Part shown: positions 39,068 to 49,922 of the stretch, in pieces
How positions within the stretch are numbered: position 1 is the stretch's first letter
How the letters are laid out: each line of letters starts with the position of its first letter
Assembly: GCA_032716605.1 (NCBI GenBank)
Contig: CM064501.1
Coordinates: 20,907,734 to 20,971,733, forward strand
Length of the DNA stretch: 64,000 nt
DNA from: Paralithodes platypus
Lineage: Eukaryota > Arthropoda > Malacostraca > Decapoda > Lithodidae
Reading direction: 5' to 3'
Position numbers and translations under genes: made by a program
Notes under the pieces: model-generated
What the model was told of the DNA's origin: nothing
Database searches by the model: none
The model's input: the letters and a program-made list of their open reading frames with translations, nothing else

Positions 39068-41530
39068 TTGCCAAATGTTGATAGGTCATTCTCCTCTTTT
39101 ATACCTCCTGTTTATCCTCATACATTCTTTTCAAGGCCAACAAATTGCATTGAAGTCAAGAATATCATAATGATCATCAAGACAAATAATCCAGGCTGGA
39201 ATGATGAGAGTCCTATTGCTTTTAAGGAGACATATCCATGTTTTATTAGTGCATTGACCTCTATAATCAACCTATCATTGCCTGAAGGCATATTCCCAAG
39301 AGAGCTTAAAACTGCAAAGGTTTTACCTATTAACAGAAATGGTGACAAATCAATTATAAATAATCATCGTCCAGTCTCTATGTTAACAATATTCTTGAAA
39401 ATATTTTGGATGCATCATGTACAACAAGATTAATTTCTTTGATAAATAAATATAATTTGCTCTAAACATGTCAGTTTGGCTTTAGGAAAGGTTATAGTCC
39501 AGCCTTAGTATTCCTCATAGATAAAGTATCAGAAGCATTAGATTCGGGAAAAAGCGTCCTGGGATTATTCTTGGATTTCATCAAAGCATTTGATAAAGTG
39601 AATTATGAAATATTACTTAACAAACTACAGACATATGGAATTAGAGGAGTTTCACTAAGTTGGCTTACGAGTTACTTGGAGAACAGACCTCAATTTGTAA
39701 GTTATAATGGGGAATATTCATTTATTGGAAGTGTATAATCTGGGGTACCACAGGGTTCCGTTCTCGGTCCCTTGCTATACCATGTCTTTGTAAAATTATA
39801 TAGTTAATGTTTCTCCAAATATATTGCCTGTTTTATTTGCCGATGATACCAACATATTCTTGAGTGGAAATAACATAATTTTTTTAATTTATACAATGAA
39901 TGTTGAACTAAATAAAATGTTAGTATGGACGATTGCAAATAAGTTAATGTTGAATATTGGTATAACACACTAGACCTATAAAGAAGGTATGTGGAAAGTA
40001 CTTAAAATATACGGAGTAGATGGCAAGTTGCTGAAAGCAGTGAAGAGCATGTATGAGGGTGCAAAGGCGGCAATACATGTGGAGAATGAGCAGAACGAGT
40101 TCTTTGACCTGAATGTTGGGTTGAAACAGGGGTGTGTGATGTCCCTGTGGTTGTTTACTGTATATATGGATGGAGACATGCAAGAAATACTAGGAAGAGC
40201 AGTGGATGTTGGTGTATCGCTGATAAGGGAGGGAAATGAGTGAAAGCCGTCTATACTGCTGTTTGCGGATGATACAGTTCTGATGAACGATAATGAATGG
40301 GAGTTGCAGGGTCTGGTAAATGAGTTTGGAACAGTGTGCGAAAAACGGAATTTGAAGGTAAATGCGGGGAAGAGCAAGGTTATGGTCTTCGAAAGGGGTG
40401 AAGTCACAGAGTGTGAGGTGAAGTTGAATGGTCAGGCTATGGAGATCATCAGCTTTTTAAAGTATCTGGGCAGTGTGTTGAGTAAAGATGGGACTATGGA
40501 TGAAGAAGTGCGGAAGAGGGTGCAACAGGGGAAGAGGGTTGTAGGAACGTTGAAAGCAGTAACAAGAAATAGTGTGGTCAGTATGGAAGTGAAGAAGTCC
40601 TTGCATGACAGTGTGGTAATCCCGACACTAACTTACGGAAGCGAAGCATGGAGGTTCGGGAAGAGACTCAGACCAAGAGTGAGAGCGGTGGAAATGAGTT
40701 ACTTGAGAAGTGCGTGCGGAGTTACATGGAGGGATAGACAGACGAATGCGGAAGTAAGAAGGAGGTGTGGTGTGGAGGTAGATGTGCTGGAAAGTGTGAA
40801 AAGGAACAATTTGAGATGGTTCGGCCATATGGAACATATGGAAAGCGAGAGAATGACTAAGAGGGTGTACGAGAGCGAGGTGGAAGGACAGAGAGGGAGA
40901 CGTGCACCGAAGGAGAGGTGGAAGGATGGAGTGAGGAAGTATATGGATGAAGGTGGTGCTGGATGGGAGGAGGGGCATCGACTGACTGAGGACAGAGGTG
41001 CATGGGGGCGGTTCGTTCGTGGCCACCCCTTCGGGGATCACGGCGTCAAGCAATAGATAGATAGATAGATAGACCTATATGATATTTGGTACGAAAGGAA
41101 AACAATTATCATCCAACATAAAATTATGCATAAACAATAAAGCACTGAAAAGAGTAGAAAACATATTTGTGTTTTAGGAGTAATAATTGATGACAAATTA
41201 TCTTGGTGTGAACATCTTAAGTACATAAAAATCAAAATGTCTAGAGGTATAGGTATATTATGTTAGAAGCATGGGGTGCAGCAAGTCAGTGTAACATAAA
41301 ACCATTAGTAAAATTACAAAAAAGAGCAGTGAGAATAACTAAATCAGTGCATTATAGGCATCATACAGGACCAATATTTAAATCACTAAACCTATTGCTA
41401 TTTGTGGATGTATTCGAATTTTCAGTTGCCAATTTAATGTATAAAGCTATTAATGATGCTACACCACCGATAATAAGTGATATGGGAAATATACAGCGTT
41501 GGCTGTGACAGATGTGGGAAAAGACACATA
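39068..41530 (+). mobile_element. CR1/Jockey-like LINE split by an RTE-like insertion
   Basis: The left part (39068-39980) carries RT blocks: INNHRPVSMLTIF, FGFRKGYS, DFIKAFDKVNYEIL and SGVPQGSVLGPLL, with stops near 39738 and later. The right part (41071-41530) carries the C-terminus: LGVIIDDKLSW, then LEAWGAASQCNIK, LQKRAVRIT and FEFSVANLMYKAIND. The RTE-like element at 39981-41070 interrupts it and is flanked by AGACCTATA on both sides. A related fragment may be 21700-22010. Confidence 0.8.
39981..41070 (+). mobile_element. RTE-like LINE 3' part (copy 3), with target duplication
   Basis: The plus frame 39989-41056 covers RT from the LKAVKSMYEGAKAA block through LKQGCVMS, LLFADDTVLM (ADD intact), NLKVNAGKSKVMVFERGE, YLGSVLSKDGT and NNLRWFGHME to the C-terminus, stop 41054-41056. 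A single in-frame stop (TGA 40241-40243) replaces a Trp codon of copy 2. An ATAG tail (41054-41070) follows. AGACCTATA at 39972-39980 and 41071-41079 is the target duplication (ten bases if a shared T is counted). Severely 5'-truncated. Confidence 0.92.
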
Positions 41531-41550
41531 GGCAGAGTAGAGAACCAAAG

Positions 41551-41585
41551 TTTATGCTACGTTTCGCCGGCGAAGGTTTCTTCAG
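41551..41585 (-). ncRNA. Possible hammerhead-like motif 3' of Penelope fragment
   Basis: On the minus strand, CTGAAGA is followed 12 bases later by CGAAACGT, the conserved CUGANGA and GAAA boxes of hammerhead ribozymes. The intervening stem II is weak (CC/GG). It lies downstream of the minus-strand Penelope fragment at 41698-42085, where such motifs are known in PLEs. Low confidence on sequence alone. Confidence 0.25.
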
Positions 41586-41594
41586 GAATAACAT

Positions 41595-41692
41595 ATAGTT
41601 AGTTAAAATAGGACTTCAGAGGCTATCAACCCTATTGGATTATTAAACCAGGACAGGAGCCTCTCTGTGAAACTCCAGTCCCTTCAACATAT
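41595..41692. repeat. Dispersed ~95-bp repeat, also at 49697-49818
   Basis: AAAATAGGACTTCAGAGGCT and the following ~70 bases recur at 49703-49818 with small indels. Family unknown; here it lies just 3' of a PLE fragment. Confidence 0.8.
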
Positions 41693-41697
41693 AGGAG

Positions 41698-42085
41698 TTA
41701 TACAGTCAAACATATATAGTCCATGCCATAGGGAAACAAAACAAACAATATGAAATATGTCAAAATGCTTTGCCTAGTTTTTCTCTGGTAACATACATGC
41801 AAGTGGGCTGGATAGTGAAAACCTTCATGATGTTCGAAACATTGTCTGCTACGTTTGACCTGGGTAGAATGATCGTTGGTTTGATTTATCTTTTGGTTCA
41901 TTTTTAGTGTGAATAATATGTGCCTTTTTCTTTGCTCGGAGTAAAACAAATGGAGGATATTTCATGTCAGTAAAAGCTTTAAGAATATTGTCAAATTCGT
42001 CATGCACATATTCCTCTGAGCATAATTATTCTTAGGGCACGAAGATAAAAACCTATCACAATACCTCGTTTCGTTCTGTTATCAG
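41698..42085 (-). pseudogene. Penelope-like element fragment (minus arm)
   Basis: Minus-strand reading gives the end of a PLE RT (TKRGIVIGFYLRAL region at 42060-41990; small insertion near 42027) and then SEQRKRHILFTLK, the RT-endonuclease junction also found at 2840-2938. It stops before a GIY-YIG domain. Its outer 118 bp (41968-42085) are inverted against 42227-42341. Confidence 0.75.
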
Positions 42086-42352
42086 CATCCAATTAACTGT
42101 GGAGTACGAAAATTACGATAGATTGCCCTTTCTTGACATTCTTCTGATAAAAGACGGAAACTATTTAAAATAAAGTTTTTAGAAAAGCTAACAACAAAAA
42201 TGAGTTTATAAACTTTTACTCTTGCACTGATAACAGAACGAAACGAGGTATTGTGATAGGTTTTTATCTTCGTGCCCTAAGAATATGCTCAGAGGAATAT
42301 TTGCATGACGAATTTGACAATATTCTTAAAGCTTTTACTGACTTGAAGTAAC
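42086..42352 (+). pseudogene. Penelope-like element fragment (plus arm)
   Basis: Plus-strand reading: LPFLDILLIKDGNYL (near 42128) and, after a frameshift, FRKANNKNEFINFYSC, RTKRGIVIGFYLRALRICSE and DEFDNILKAFTD. This is the thumb/C-terminal part of Penelope-type RT. The segment 42227-42341 is inverted against 41968-42085, giving a head-to-head arrangement. Confidence 0.8.
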
Positions 42353-42384
42353 CTCTGTAGTACTTATTTTCTTATTCTAAATGT

Positions 42385-42745
42385 ACTTCTAATGCCCCTT
42401 TCCCACTGGTGAGACAAGTCACGATTTTCGTCGCCGATGACTTAGTTTTGTCAAATTCGCAAGAATACGTGCGACGTTCACGATTTTGACCGTTACAAAC
42501 AGATGACAAATTATACTCGGCGAAGATGTCGCCGATGTCGGCGACGCAATCGCCGACCTTCTGCGACGTTATCGGCGAAGTGAGCGATGTTTCGCCGATG
42601 ACCTCTGCGAGGCATGTCACATTTTCAAAAATATCTTGCGAAATCATGCGAGGATGAAAGAAAACTCGCCCGTATGTTCTGCGAATGTCTTCGGCGGTTC
42701 AAGCGATGGTTCGGCATATTGAAACCTGGATGGGAGTGGGAGTAA
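42385..42745. repeat. CGCCGA/TCGGCG-rich element, probably non-autonomous
   Basis: About 350 bp with at least seven CGCCGA or TCGGCG hexamers (e.g. near 42432, 42519, 42530, 42548, 42571, 42593, 42690). It opens with GCCCCTTTCCCACTGG. No coding capacity that I trust. The style suggests a small DNA-transposon derivative, but I could not define both termini. Confidence 0.4.
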
Positions 42746-42765
42746 ACGTCTTAAAACCCCCAGAG

Positions 42766-42836
42766 TGCCAGGTCCGTATATATACGGACTAGGGTCTTGT
42801 CACGCCCAGTGCCAGGTCCGTATATATACGGACTCG
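42766..42836. repeat. Duplicated block with perfect 18-bp palindromes
   Basis: GTCCGTATATATACGGAC is a perfect palindrome at 42772-42789 and again at 42816-42833. Each sits in a repeated AGTGCCAG...GACT context. It could extrude a cruciform, serve as a symmetric binding site, or be a transposon end. Confidence 0.95.
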
Positions 42837-43200
42837 CCGAAAAAAATCGTAGCAGCTAAACGACTGCACCTACGGTTTTCATATTTCTACCACATGTACC
42901 TTACCCTTCTGGCTTCTTGCCACCACTAACACAACCACCTCCCCCCACCCACTCGCTGACTAGCGGTCGCCTCACAAAGAAAAAAAAAAGGAAAATATGT
43001 GGCGGCGAAACGACTGAACCAATCGGTTCCATATTTGTGTGACAAGTCCCCTACCCTTCTGTCGTCCCCCCACCACACCCCCACCTCCCTTCCACCACCC
43101 ACATCCAGCGTATCCGTATCCGTACGAAGAAAAGGAAAAAATGGAAAATCCGTGGTGGCGAAACTACCTCACCAATCGGCTTCATATTTGTAACACGAGT
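42837..43200 (+). repeat. Imperfect ~150-bp tandem repeat, about 2.5 copies
   Basis: Units starting near 42838, 42990 and 43138 share GGAAAAT-x-CGTGG-x-GGCGAAAC-like, CCAATCGG and CATATTTGT blocks, then a pyrimidine-rich ACCACCTCCC stretch. Divergent copies. It ends at the polypurine-like tract before the third LTR. Confidence 0.65.
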
Positions 43201-43218
43201 CAATTATCTTGGGGGAGG

Positions 43219-45075
43219 TGTGACGCTTCTGCATAGTAACCACGTGCGGGCATGCGTGCGCGTCGGCTGCCCAGCCGTTTAGAAACCGGCTGGTGGCAGC
43301 CGGCCGGCAGGCTTTCTCTTAGTATATATCCTACGACAATGTAACTAATGTCTGGGATATTCTTATGTTGTTTCACAGCTTGAAGCTGCCCTTATTCTTA
43401 ACCAATGCATCTTAGTATATTTTATTCTCGATAGTTGATTGTTTCATTATAATATATAAGATGTAAGTCTAGTGAGAGCAGGAGAGAGAGACCGGCTTGG
43501 GACGTTGCTTCGCTTGCTTAGCTTGGGACGAGCCTGAAGCGCTGCCACATGCATTTGATTGCAACGTTAGGCTTAGTTTCGACTCACGCACGGGGTAGAG
43601 GATTTTGACCAGGCAACAGTGTTGAGTGTTGCCAAGCCTGGGATGTATTCTGCATGCCTAGGGTGGGGTCCAGACAGATTCAAGACTCAGAGCTCACCTC
43701 ATTGTCGTACCCTTCGGACCCCCTTGATATCTATCCCTCTCAACCCCACTTAGAAACGTTCTCTCTTACTTTGTATACCTTCTTTCCACTACTTCACCAA
43801 TCTATTTAATTATCCCATCCCCTTGATAGACCTTATATCTATTATTGTATTAACGACGAGCTCTCAGATAACTAGATAGGATTTTGGGCCTTATGCAGAG
43901 ACGTAATTGTTAATGTGACCTAGGAAGCTTTTTTGTTGTCTCATATTTGGTGGTTTCATGCTTGCTAGTGTGTTCTGGTGTCAGGTTAGCAGGGGCTAGA
44001 CCGGAGGGGAGGCTTTTTGCGATCCTTTAAGTAAAGTCTGCTGGTGCGAGTCCCGTGGGCCCGCACGACTTTACTAGGATACCCGTGGGAGTCTGAGGGC
44101 ATTTTCTTGTCTGTGTCCCTGTGTGTCTAGCGTTGTGTTGTGTGAGGGCCCTTGCCTAGTCCACTCAGCACTGCGCTAGCACGTCTTGCTTTTGTTTTAG
44201 GGTCGCCAGGAGAGAGTCAGATACTTGCGATCTGAGTCTCTCAAGAGAGCACCCTTTCAATTAGAGTAATTTGGCGCACAGACCTGGGAACGTCCCTAGG
44301 CTAGAGCAGGTGGCTCAGCCCGGGTATCCGAAGCCTATATCCTTCCGGCTAGACCTCTGCCACCTGGCAGATTAACAGCTAGGGGTTTATCATCTCTGTA
44401 TGCTTGTTATTGTGCCACAGTTTACCGTTTTTGTGAGCATTGGGAGTCAGGGTGTGTCTTAGAGACTCTGGCCGAGCAGGCTTGCCTGACTAAGAGTGAG
44501 AAGCACACCTGTATGTGGTTATGTTGCGAGTTGCTGCCTTTATTTAATTATACCTATGCCATTATACACTGTATGGCCTATCACTAGTATTTATTCCTGC
44601 TTATGAGTTAAGAGTTCTCTAAATCCGTAACGTACTTTCTTTGCTAAGCATCAGATCCTACAGTAGCCGCATGCAGTTTAGAAACCCGCATCTTGTCTAC
44701 CTGTACGATGTTTTGAGGACTGTTTGCTTTCACCTTCTTTCACGCAGGGGTGATTAGTTGTATTAATTAACGTAATGTTAAATGTACTTTCTTCTAGTTT
44801 GTTATTAAATTGTTTCTGCAATTTAATTCCGTTATCTATCTTTTCCTTGAAGCTTTAAGTCAACTTTATTGTGTGATCTTTTATATAGCCTGCATGACTA
44901 TCAGCAGTCTATAGTGCGTGCACCCTGTAACCGAGTCATAGGATACCTCGTTGTCCAGGCAGGACTCTAGACGGTTTAGGGTGGTTTGTTGCCTGGGTTT
45001 ATAGATAAGGGTTGGATTGCCGCATATCTAGTCCAATAGAAAGAGCCCAGTGTTTATATATCCCAGGACGTATCA
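43219..45075 (+). repeat. Third copy of the gypsy LTR, without internal region
   Basis: Starts TGTGACGC and ends near GTATCA, about 1857 bp. It differs from the 27.6/35.2-kb LTRs by a small insertion near 44250 and a few short deletions. The 15-20 bases immediately upstream resemble the polypurine-tract end of the full element. It is therefore more likely the 3' LTR of a truncated copy than a recombination-derived solo LTR. No coding sequence of the element is attached. Confidence 0.9.
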
Positions 45076-47570
45076 CAGAACAAACAACACCAGAATGGAC
45101 AAGTCACCCCTCTCATCAAAACACCTTAGTTGGCCCTCCCAAAGGTTCCAAACCGTGCTGAAGTCTACCTGCCGCCTCTACTGAACACGGGAAGACCTGA
45201 CCAATCACAACCGACCTGGTACAGCCAACCGCAACACAGCTTTTGGATGAAGTCGAAGGTTCATCCCTCAACATCTTCGTTCCAGCCAAACTTACGCTAT
45301 GATGAACAGACGTTTATGCAACTACCCCATCAACGACCCGAGGCCTACAGGTATAAATGGACCTAACAGATAACCTGCAAGTCCATCACTGAATAGATAG
45401 AAGAATCGCTGAATAACTGTATGTAACTAACTAGATATTCACAGCTGAAGAGGTAACTAGGATTAAAGGCCTATCCTAGTTTAAGTAAGATTGCACCAGC
45501 CTTAAGCCAAGTCGGCAAGTATTATATATGTAAGATTATACCTTGGAAGTATGCCATTCTATTAATACCTCATTTCCAAGGCTAGGTTAAGTATGTACCT
45601 CGCAATGATCACATAACCTTTTTTTCCCCATAGCCTTGTGACCTCGAACCCAGAACACCAAGGGTCAAAGATAATCTTGCAAGAAATAATAGAGGAGCAT
45701 GCAAACAACACCTCGCTTCTATTCTAAATACCCCACGATGGGCTCAGAGTTTAAGTAAAAGTGTTGGTTTGTACCAGTCTACCCCTACGCCCTGCGAGAG
45801 TACCTGCCTCAAGTACTACTGAAGCCCTGCCCGTGGACGACCTGCCTACCTGAAATCCTGAACCCTGGACCTCTGCCCGAGTGACGCCGGACCACCCTGA
45901 AGTGCTGTCCACTACTCTCGTTCCACGTTGGCCAGACCTGGTACTCTCGACCCCTGCCCTCCAAATCCACATAAGTGTTTCTGTGTGTCTTTAGTTTGTG
46001 TTATTGTTGTGAGGTATTCTATGTGAAATATGCTAAACGTGTTGCATGAATTAATTCGGTGATCTGTGCCCTAGATCCTGTATGTGCGTGATTAATTAAT
46101 CCTTCTGAACTCTTGATCTTACCTGTGTTAATTTCGTATTCAGTTATGACGTGTTAATTCTACTTTGCATTTTACATTTTACGCATACGTTACATACTCG
46201 TGTTAATTATTCTGATTCACCCCACGCTCGCAGATTTTATAGTTATATGTATTCTGTATTATCTTTTGTGAGTTGAAGTCGCAGTGTATTCCGTGAATTA
46301 ATTCTTTCGTTTATACATATTTACCTAGAACCTACGCCCAATTTCCTAACGAAAAGTTATCCACTTTTACACCATTGATTCCCTCTTCATACTTCGAACT
46401 TGATATTTATGTTCGTTCTTTAATTCGTTAGTAATTATTTTACGAACTCTTATTTATGTTTATTTGATTACTGATGTAAGTGATATTCGATGCTTCATGA
46501 GTTGGAATTCTCCACCGCATAGTTTCTAATTACTTTGTTATACATCAATTTTTACACTTCTTTTCGTTCGTGTAATTTAGTTCATATCGTTTCTGTTAAC
46601 CCGTTCAGAACTATAACCTGATACTGCTATAAGTATTGTTGAGCATAACTTCGTCATATGCGCCCAGTTAATTACTACTTCTGATCTTAGTAATTCATTT
46701 AGTACTTTTCCTGTGTACTTGCCTATTTTGAGCAGATTAATTTACCTTGCATGAGCTACGTCTATCTGTCTCAGTTTTGACTTGTCATTTGAATATTCTC
46801 AATTAGCTTTATTACATCATATTGATTTAATAAGAATTCCTAAGCTTGATTCATTACCATTGCATACGATCATCTAACGTAAATTGTAGGTAAAATAAAT
46901 ACTTACTTTTGCGAGGGGTTTCTAAGCTGCCTTTAATCAGAATTAAATAACTTATTCCCTTACCCTAGTAAGATTAGTATTGAAACTCTTTTACGGTCCT
47001 AGTTGCATTAACTTGAAATTAATTTCTCACCACCTCTGTCCAGGGAATGACCTGACGCGCTTCCCTTACCTGAGGTCACTTTAGTATACGCGGTCAAACC
47101 TCAACCCACCTTGACATACCGTGTGACTCACCCGCTATCCTGTGAGTCTGTTTGTTCACCTCAATTCCCCCCATTTCTCTCGTCGGGTAAATCCCTTCAT
47201 GCATTAATTCTTTATTTTATTTTACGGAAGATACTCGACTCTCATTTATTATTGTGTTGAGGGCTTTTGATTTATTCTTACATTGTCTTCTCATTGTTGT
47301 ATATTTCACCATTTAGATAATTGATTCACAACTCTCCCCATTGAGCTGTTTTGATATTTATGCCACTCAGTCTCCTGATTGTAACATTACTATTGTTGCA
47401 ATACAGAAGACACCCAAGATTACATGATTATGTTCGGGCTCTCGAGATAGAGATATTTTGATCAGACGAGCTATTGCCTCGCCTTTAGTACCATTATTAT
47501 AATACAACCATTTGTATGTTTATGTTTGTGTTGTTATTGAGTTCTATATTGTCCTATTGAATACCCTTTC
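45076..47570. other. Unassigned 2.5-kb block
   Basis: 45.1-45.4 kb has a 78-codon plus frame with no recognisable features. 45.75-45.97 kb is C-rich with an opposing frame. 46.0-47.57 kb is AT-rich with many short TTAATT and CGTTAG-like words and no long frame. It might be a long LTR or UTR of an element whose coding part is not in the window, but I cannot support that. Confidence 0.3.
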
Positions 47571-47686
47571 TATTGATGAAGAATTGCTCGGAATGTTCCT
47601 GTCAGGAATATAACAGTCTATCAATCCATAATTGGATCTTTTTGAGACTATACTACGGATTGTTAATTATTACAACCCGACATAAC

Positions 47687-47715
47687 AATATATATATATA
47701 CAGTATATATATACA

Positions 47716-47781
<66 letters not shown>

Positions 47782-47806
47782 TATACTGTATATACAGTAT
47801 ATATAT
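47687..47806. repeat. (TA)n microsatellite with TACAGTA interruptions
   Basis: A (TA)n core, broken by ACAGTATA several times on each side. Similar arrays occur at 51878-51922, 57268-57352 and 58655-58792. Confidence 0.95.
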
Positions 47807-47849
47807 TTTTTGTTTGTGTCTATATTTCAACTACTCCCTCTCGGGCATA

Positions 47850-48078
47850 GGCATAAGAGCCTGTACAGTCTCGGACTAAAGTCGTGGTCTGGATCATCAG
47901 CCAACCATTAGTGCCCTCTGATGGCGGTATTTGAAGCAATCCGATAAATTAAATTTTTGGCTCTCCTTAGATGACTCTGAACGACACGTCCAGGTAGCGC
48001 CAAAAGTAAGCGAGAAATGTCTTGTTTCTTGGTGGTTGACGACCATGCCAACTAGAACACACACACAGACACACACAC
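47850..48078 (+). repeat. Dispersed ~220-bp repeat, inverted copy at 56868-57068
   Basis: Shares GACTAAAGTCGTGGTCTGGA, GCCAACCATTAGTGCCCTCT, the AGGTAGCGCCAAAAGTAAGC block and a terminal (CA)n with 56868-57068 in reverse complement, with an internal difference in the middle third. Both copies lie beside (TA)n arrays. Family unknown. Confidence 0.85.
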
Positions 48079-48304
48079 TACTTCATTATCAGAATGCAAA
48101 GAATATTAGTATGCTATACAACTATAATTAATGTATAATCGAGTGATGCGAGTTTTACTCTTGCATAGGAATATAATCAACATAAATTAGAATACTGTAT
48201 TAAGACGCCAATCCGGATAGTAATGATTAAATTTAAAATAATGGTAAAACGTAGCAATGCAGATAAGGCACACTGAATATTCTTACATACATGCAGCTTG
48301 GGGA

Positions 48305-48330
48305 ACAACAACAACAACAACAACAACATA
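48305..48330 (+). repeat. (AAC)n microsatellite
   Basis: About eight ACA/CAA repeats directly preceding the 29-bp minisatellite. Confidence 0.95.
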
Positions 48331-48340
48331 CTTGGGAAAT

Positions 48341-48978
48341 GGTATATAGTGGATACAGTATACACAAATGGTATATAGTGGATACAGTATACACAAATGG
48401 TATATAATGGATACAGTATACACAAATGGTATATAGTGGATACAGTATACACAAATGGTATATAGTGGATTCAGTATACACAAATGGTATATAATGGATA
48501 CAGTATACACAAATGGTATATAGTGGATACAGTATACACAAATGGTATATAGTGGATTCAGTATACACAAATGGTATATAATGGATACAGTATACACAAA
48601 TGGTATATAGTGGATACAGTATACACAAATGGTATATAGTGGATACAGTATACACAAATGGTATATAATGGATACAGTATACACAAATGGTATATAGTGG
48701 ATACAGTATACACAAATGGTATATAGTGGATACAGTATACACAAATGGTATATAGTGGATACAGTATACACAAATGGTATATAGTGGATACAGTATACAC
48801 AAATGGTATATAGTGGATACAGTATACACAAATGGTATATAATGGATACAGTATACACAAATGGTATATAGTGGATACAGTATACACAAATGGTATATAG
48901 TGGATTCAGTATACACAAATGGTATATAGTGGATACAGTATACACAAATGGTATATAGTGGATACAGTATACACAAAT
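48341..48978 (+). repeat. 29-bp minisatellite, 22 units
   Basis: 22 contiguous 29-bp units (638 bp) of the form GGTATATAGTGGATACAGTA plus nine bases. Three variants differ at two positions (AGTGGATAC, AATGGATAC, AGTGGATTC). No unit-length change is seen. Long minus-strand frames across it are an artefact: a 29-bp unit free of stops on that strand is read through in all three frames. Confidence 0.97.
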
Positions 48979-49696
48979 TTGTAAGTGAATGCAACACAAG
49001 TCTACAGCTTATTATAATGTAGTTATATTTCATGTAGGATTTATATATACAGTTAGTTTACACTAATTTGCATTATGTTATACCTAGTGGATATTGGCAA
49101 TACTATGACTTTTTGCGTAAAAAATCTACTCAACTTGATCATTCCTGTATAGGATAATTTCTCAAACGATACCCAACTCCTCCGTCAGTAGTGGCAAGCA
49201 GATTGAGCGTCCATGATAAAAATAATAATCTACACTTCACTAAGCCTACCATAGTTCCCTGGCAATGTTCTTTCCATCATAATAGAAGGTAGGGGACTGC
49301 CTTGATTCGCCGGAGACTCGGCCACTCTACGCTCGATCATACAGTACATAGCTTTTTTATATCGGGGGATGTCCCCACGCTTTGCCCTTGTTGCCAGGTT
49401 CCAGTCACAGTCCAACATCATTTGATAGGCTGCTCCTAGTTATTATTTACAAGGACACGCCAAGTCTCGACTCTATTTGAAGATCTATTCAGTTGTGAAG
49501 AGCGGTTGTGATAGTCAAAACTGTCGTGTCCATGTAAATAATAAAATATCGTTTTCCACCAGGTGAGTATAATTCTCCATTCAATTATTCGCTGCATTGT
49601 GAGTATCTCTCCTCAAACACGTATTTCTCGCATAGTGACTTCACGATGCCAGATAGAGAGAGAGAGAGAGTGTGTGTCAGGTAGAGGGAGAGAGGT
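48979..49696. other. Unassigned spacer
   Basis: AT-rich sequence, then about 49.2-49.6 kb of mixed composition and a short AG/GT repeat at 49656-49680. No gene recognised. Confidence 0.35.
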
Positions 49697-49818
49697 TAAT
49701 TAGTTAAAATAGGACTTCAGAGGCTATCAACCCTATTAGATTATTAAGCCAGCACACTGTAAGTCAAGAACAACATCAGGACTGGAGCCTCTTTGCGAGA
49801 ACCCCAGTCCCTTGACGG
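49697..49818. repeat. Second copy of dispersed repeat of 41595-41692
   Basis: Same orientation as the 41.6-kb copy, with a ~20-base insertion in the middle (GCACACTGTAAGTCAAGAAC region). Ends in CCAGTCCCTT as the other does. Confidence 0.8.
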
Positions 49819-49922
49819 GAGAGAGGGGTAGTGGGAGGTGGAGGGAGGGAGGGGTAGTGGGAGGTGAAGGGAGGGAGGGAGGGGGTAGTGGGAGGTGAAG
49901 GGAGGGAGAGGTAGTGAGAGGT
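49819..49922 (+). repeat. GA-rich minisatellite, left half
   Basis: Units of ~26-30 bp containing GGTAGTGGGAGGTG and AGGGAGGGAGG. The same units in the same orientation are at 55131-55235. The two blocks may be one array split by the 5.2 kb between them. Confidence 0.9.

Noticed and set aside
38853..39170. Overlapping opposite-strand frames in the 38.76-39.07 kb spacer
   Set aside because: Neither strand shows a recognisable domain or a link to the adjacent LINEs.
45130..45366. 78-aa plus frame after the third LTR
   Set aside because: No motif, no homologous copy in the window and no supporting context; not called as a gene.
48233..49033. Long minus-strand frames (up to 266 aa) of repeating Tyr/Ile/Cys/His peptides
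   Set aside because: They are read through a 29-bp tandem repeat that is stop-free on that strand in every phase. No start context or non-repeat coding sequence.
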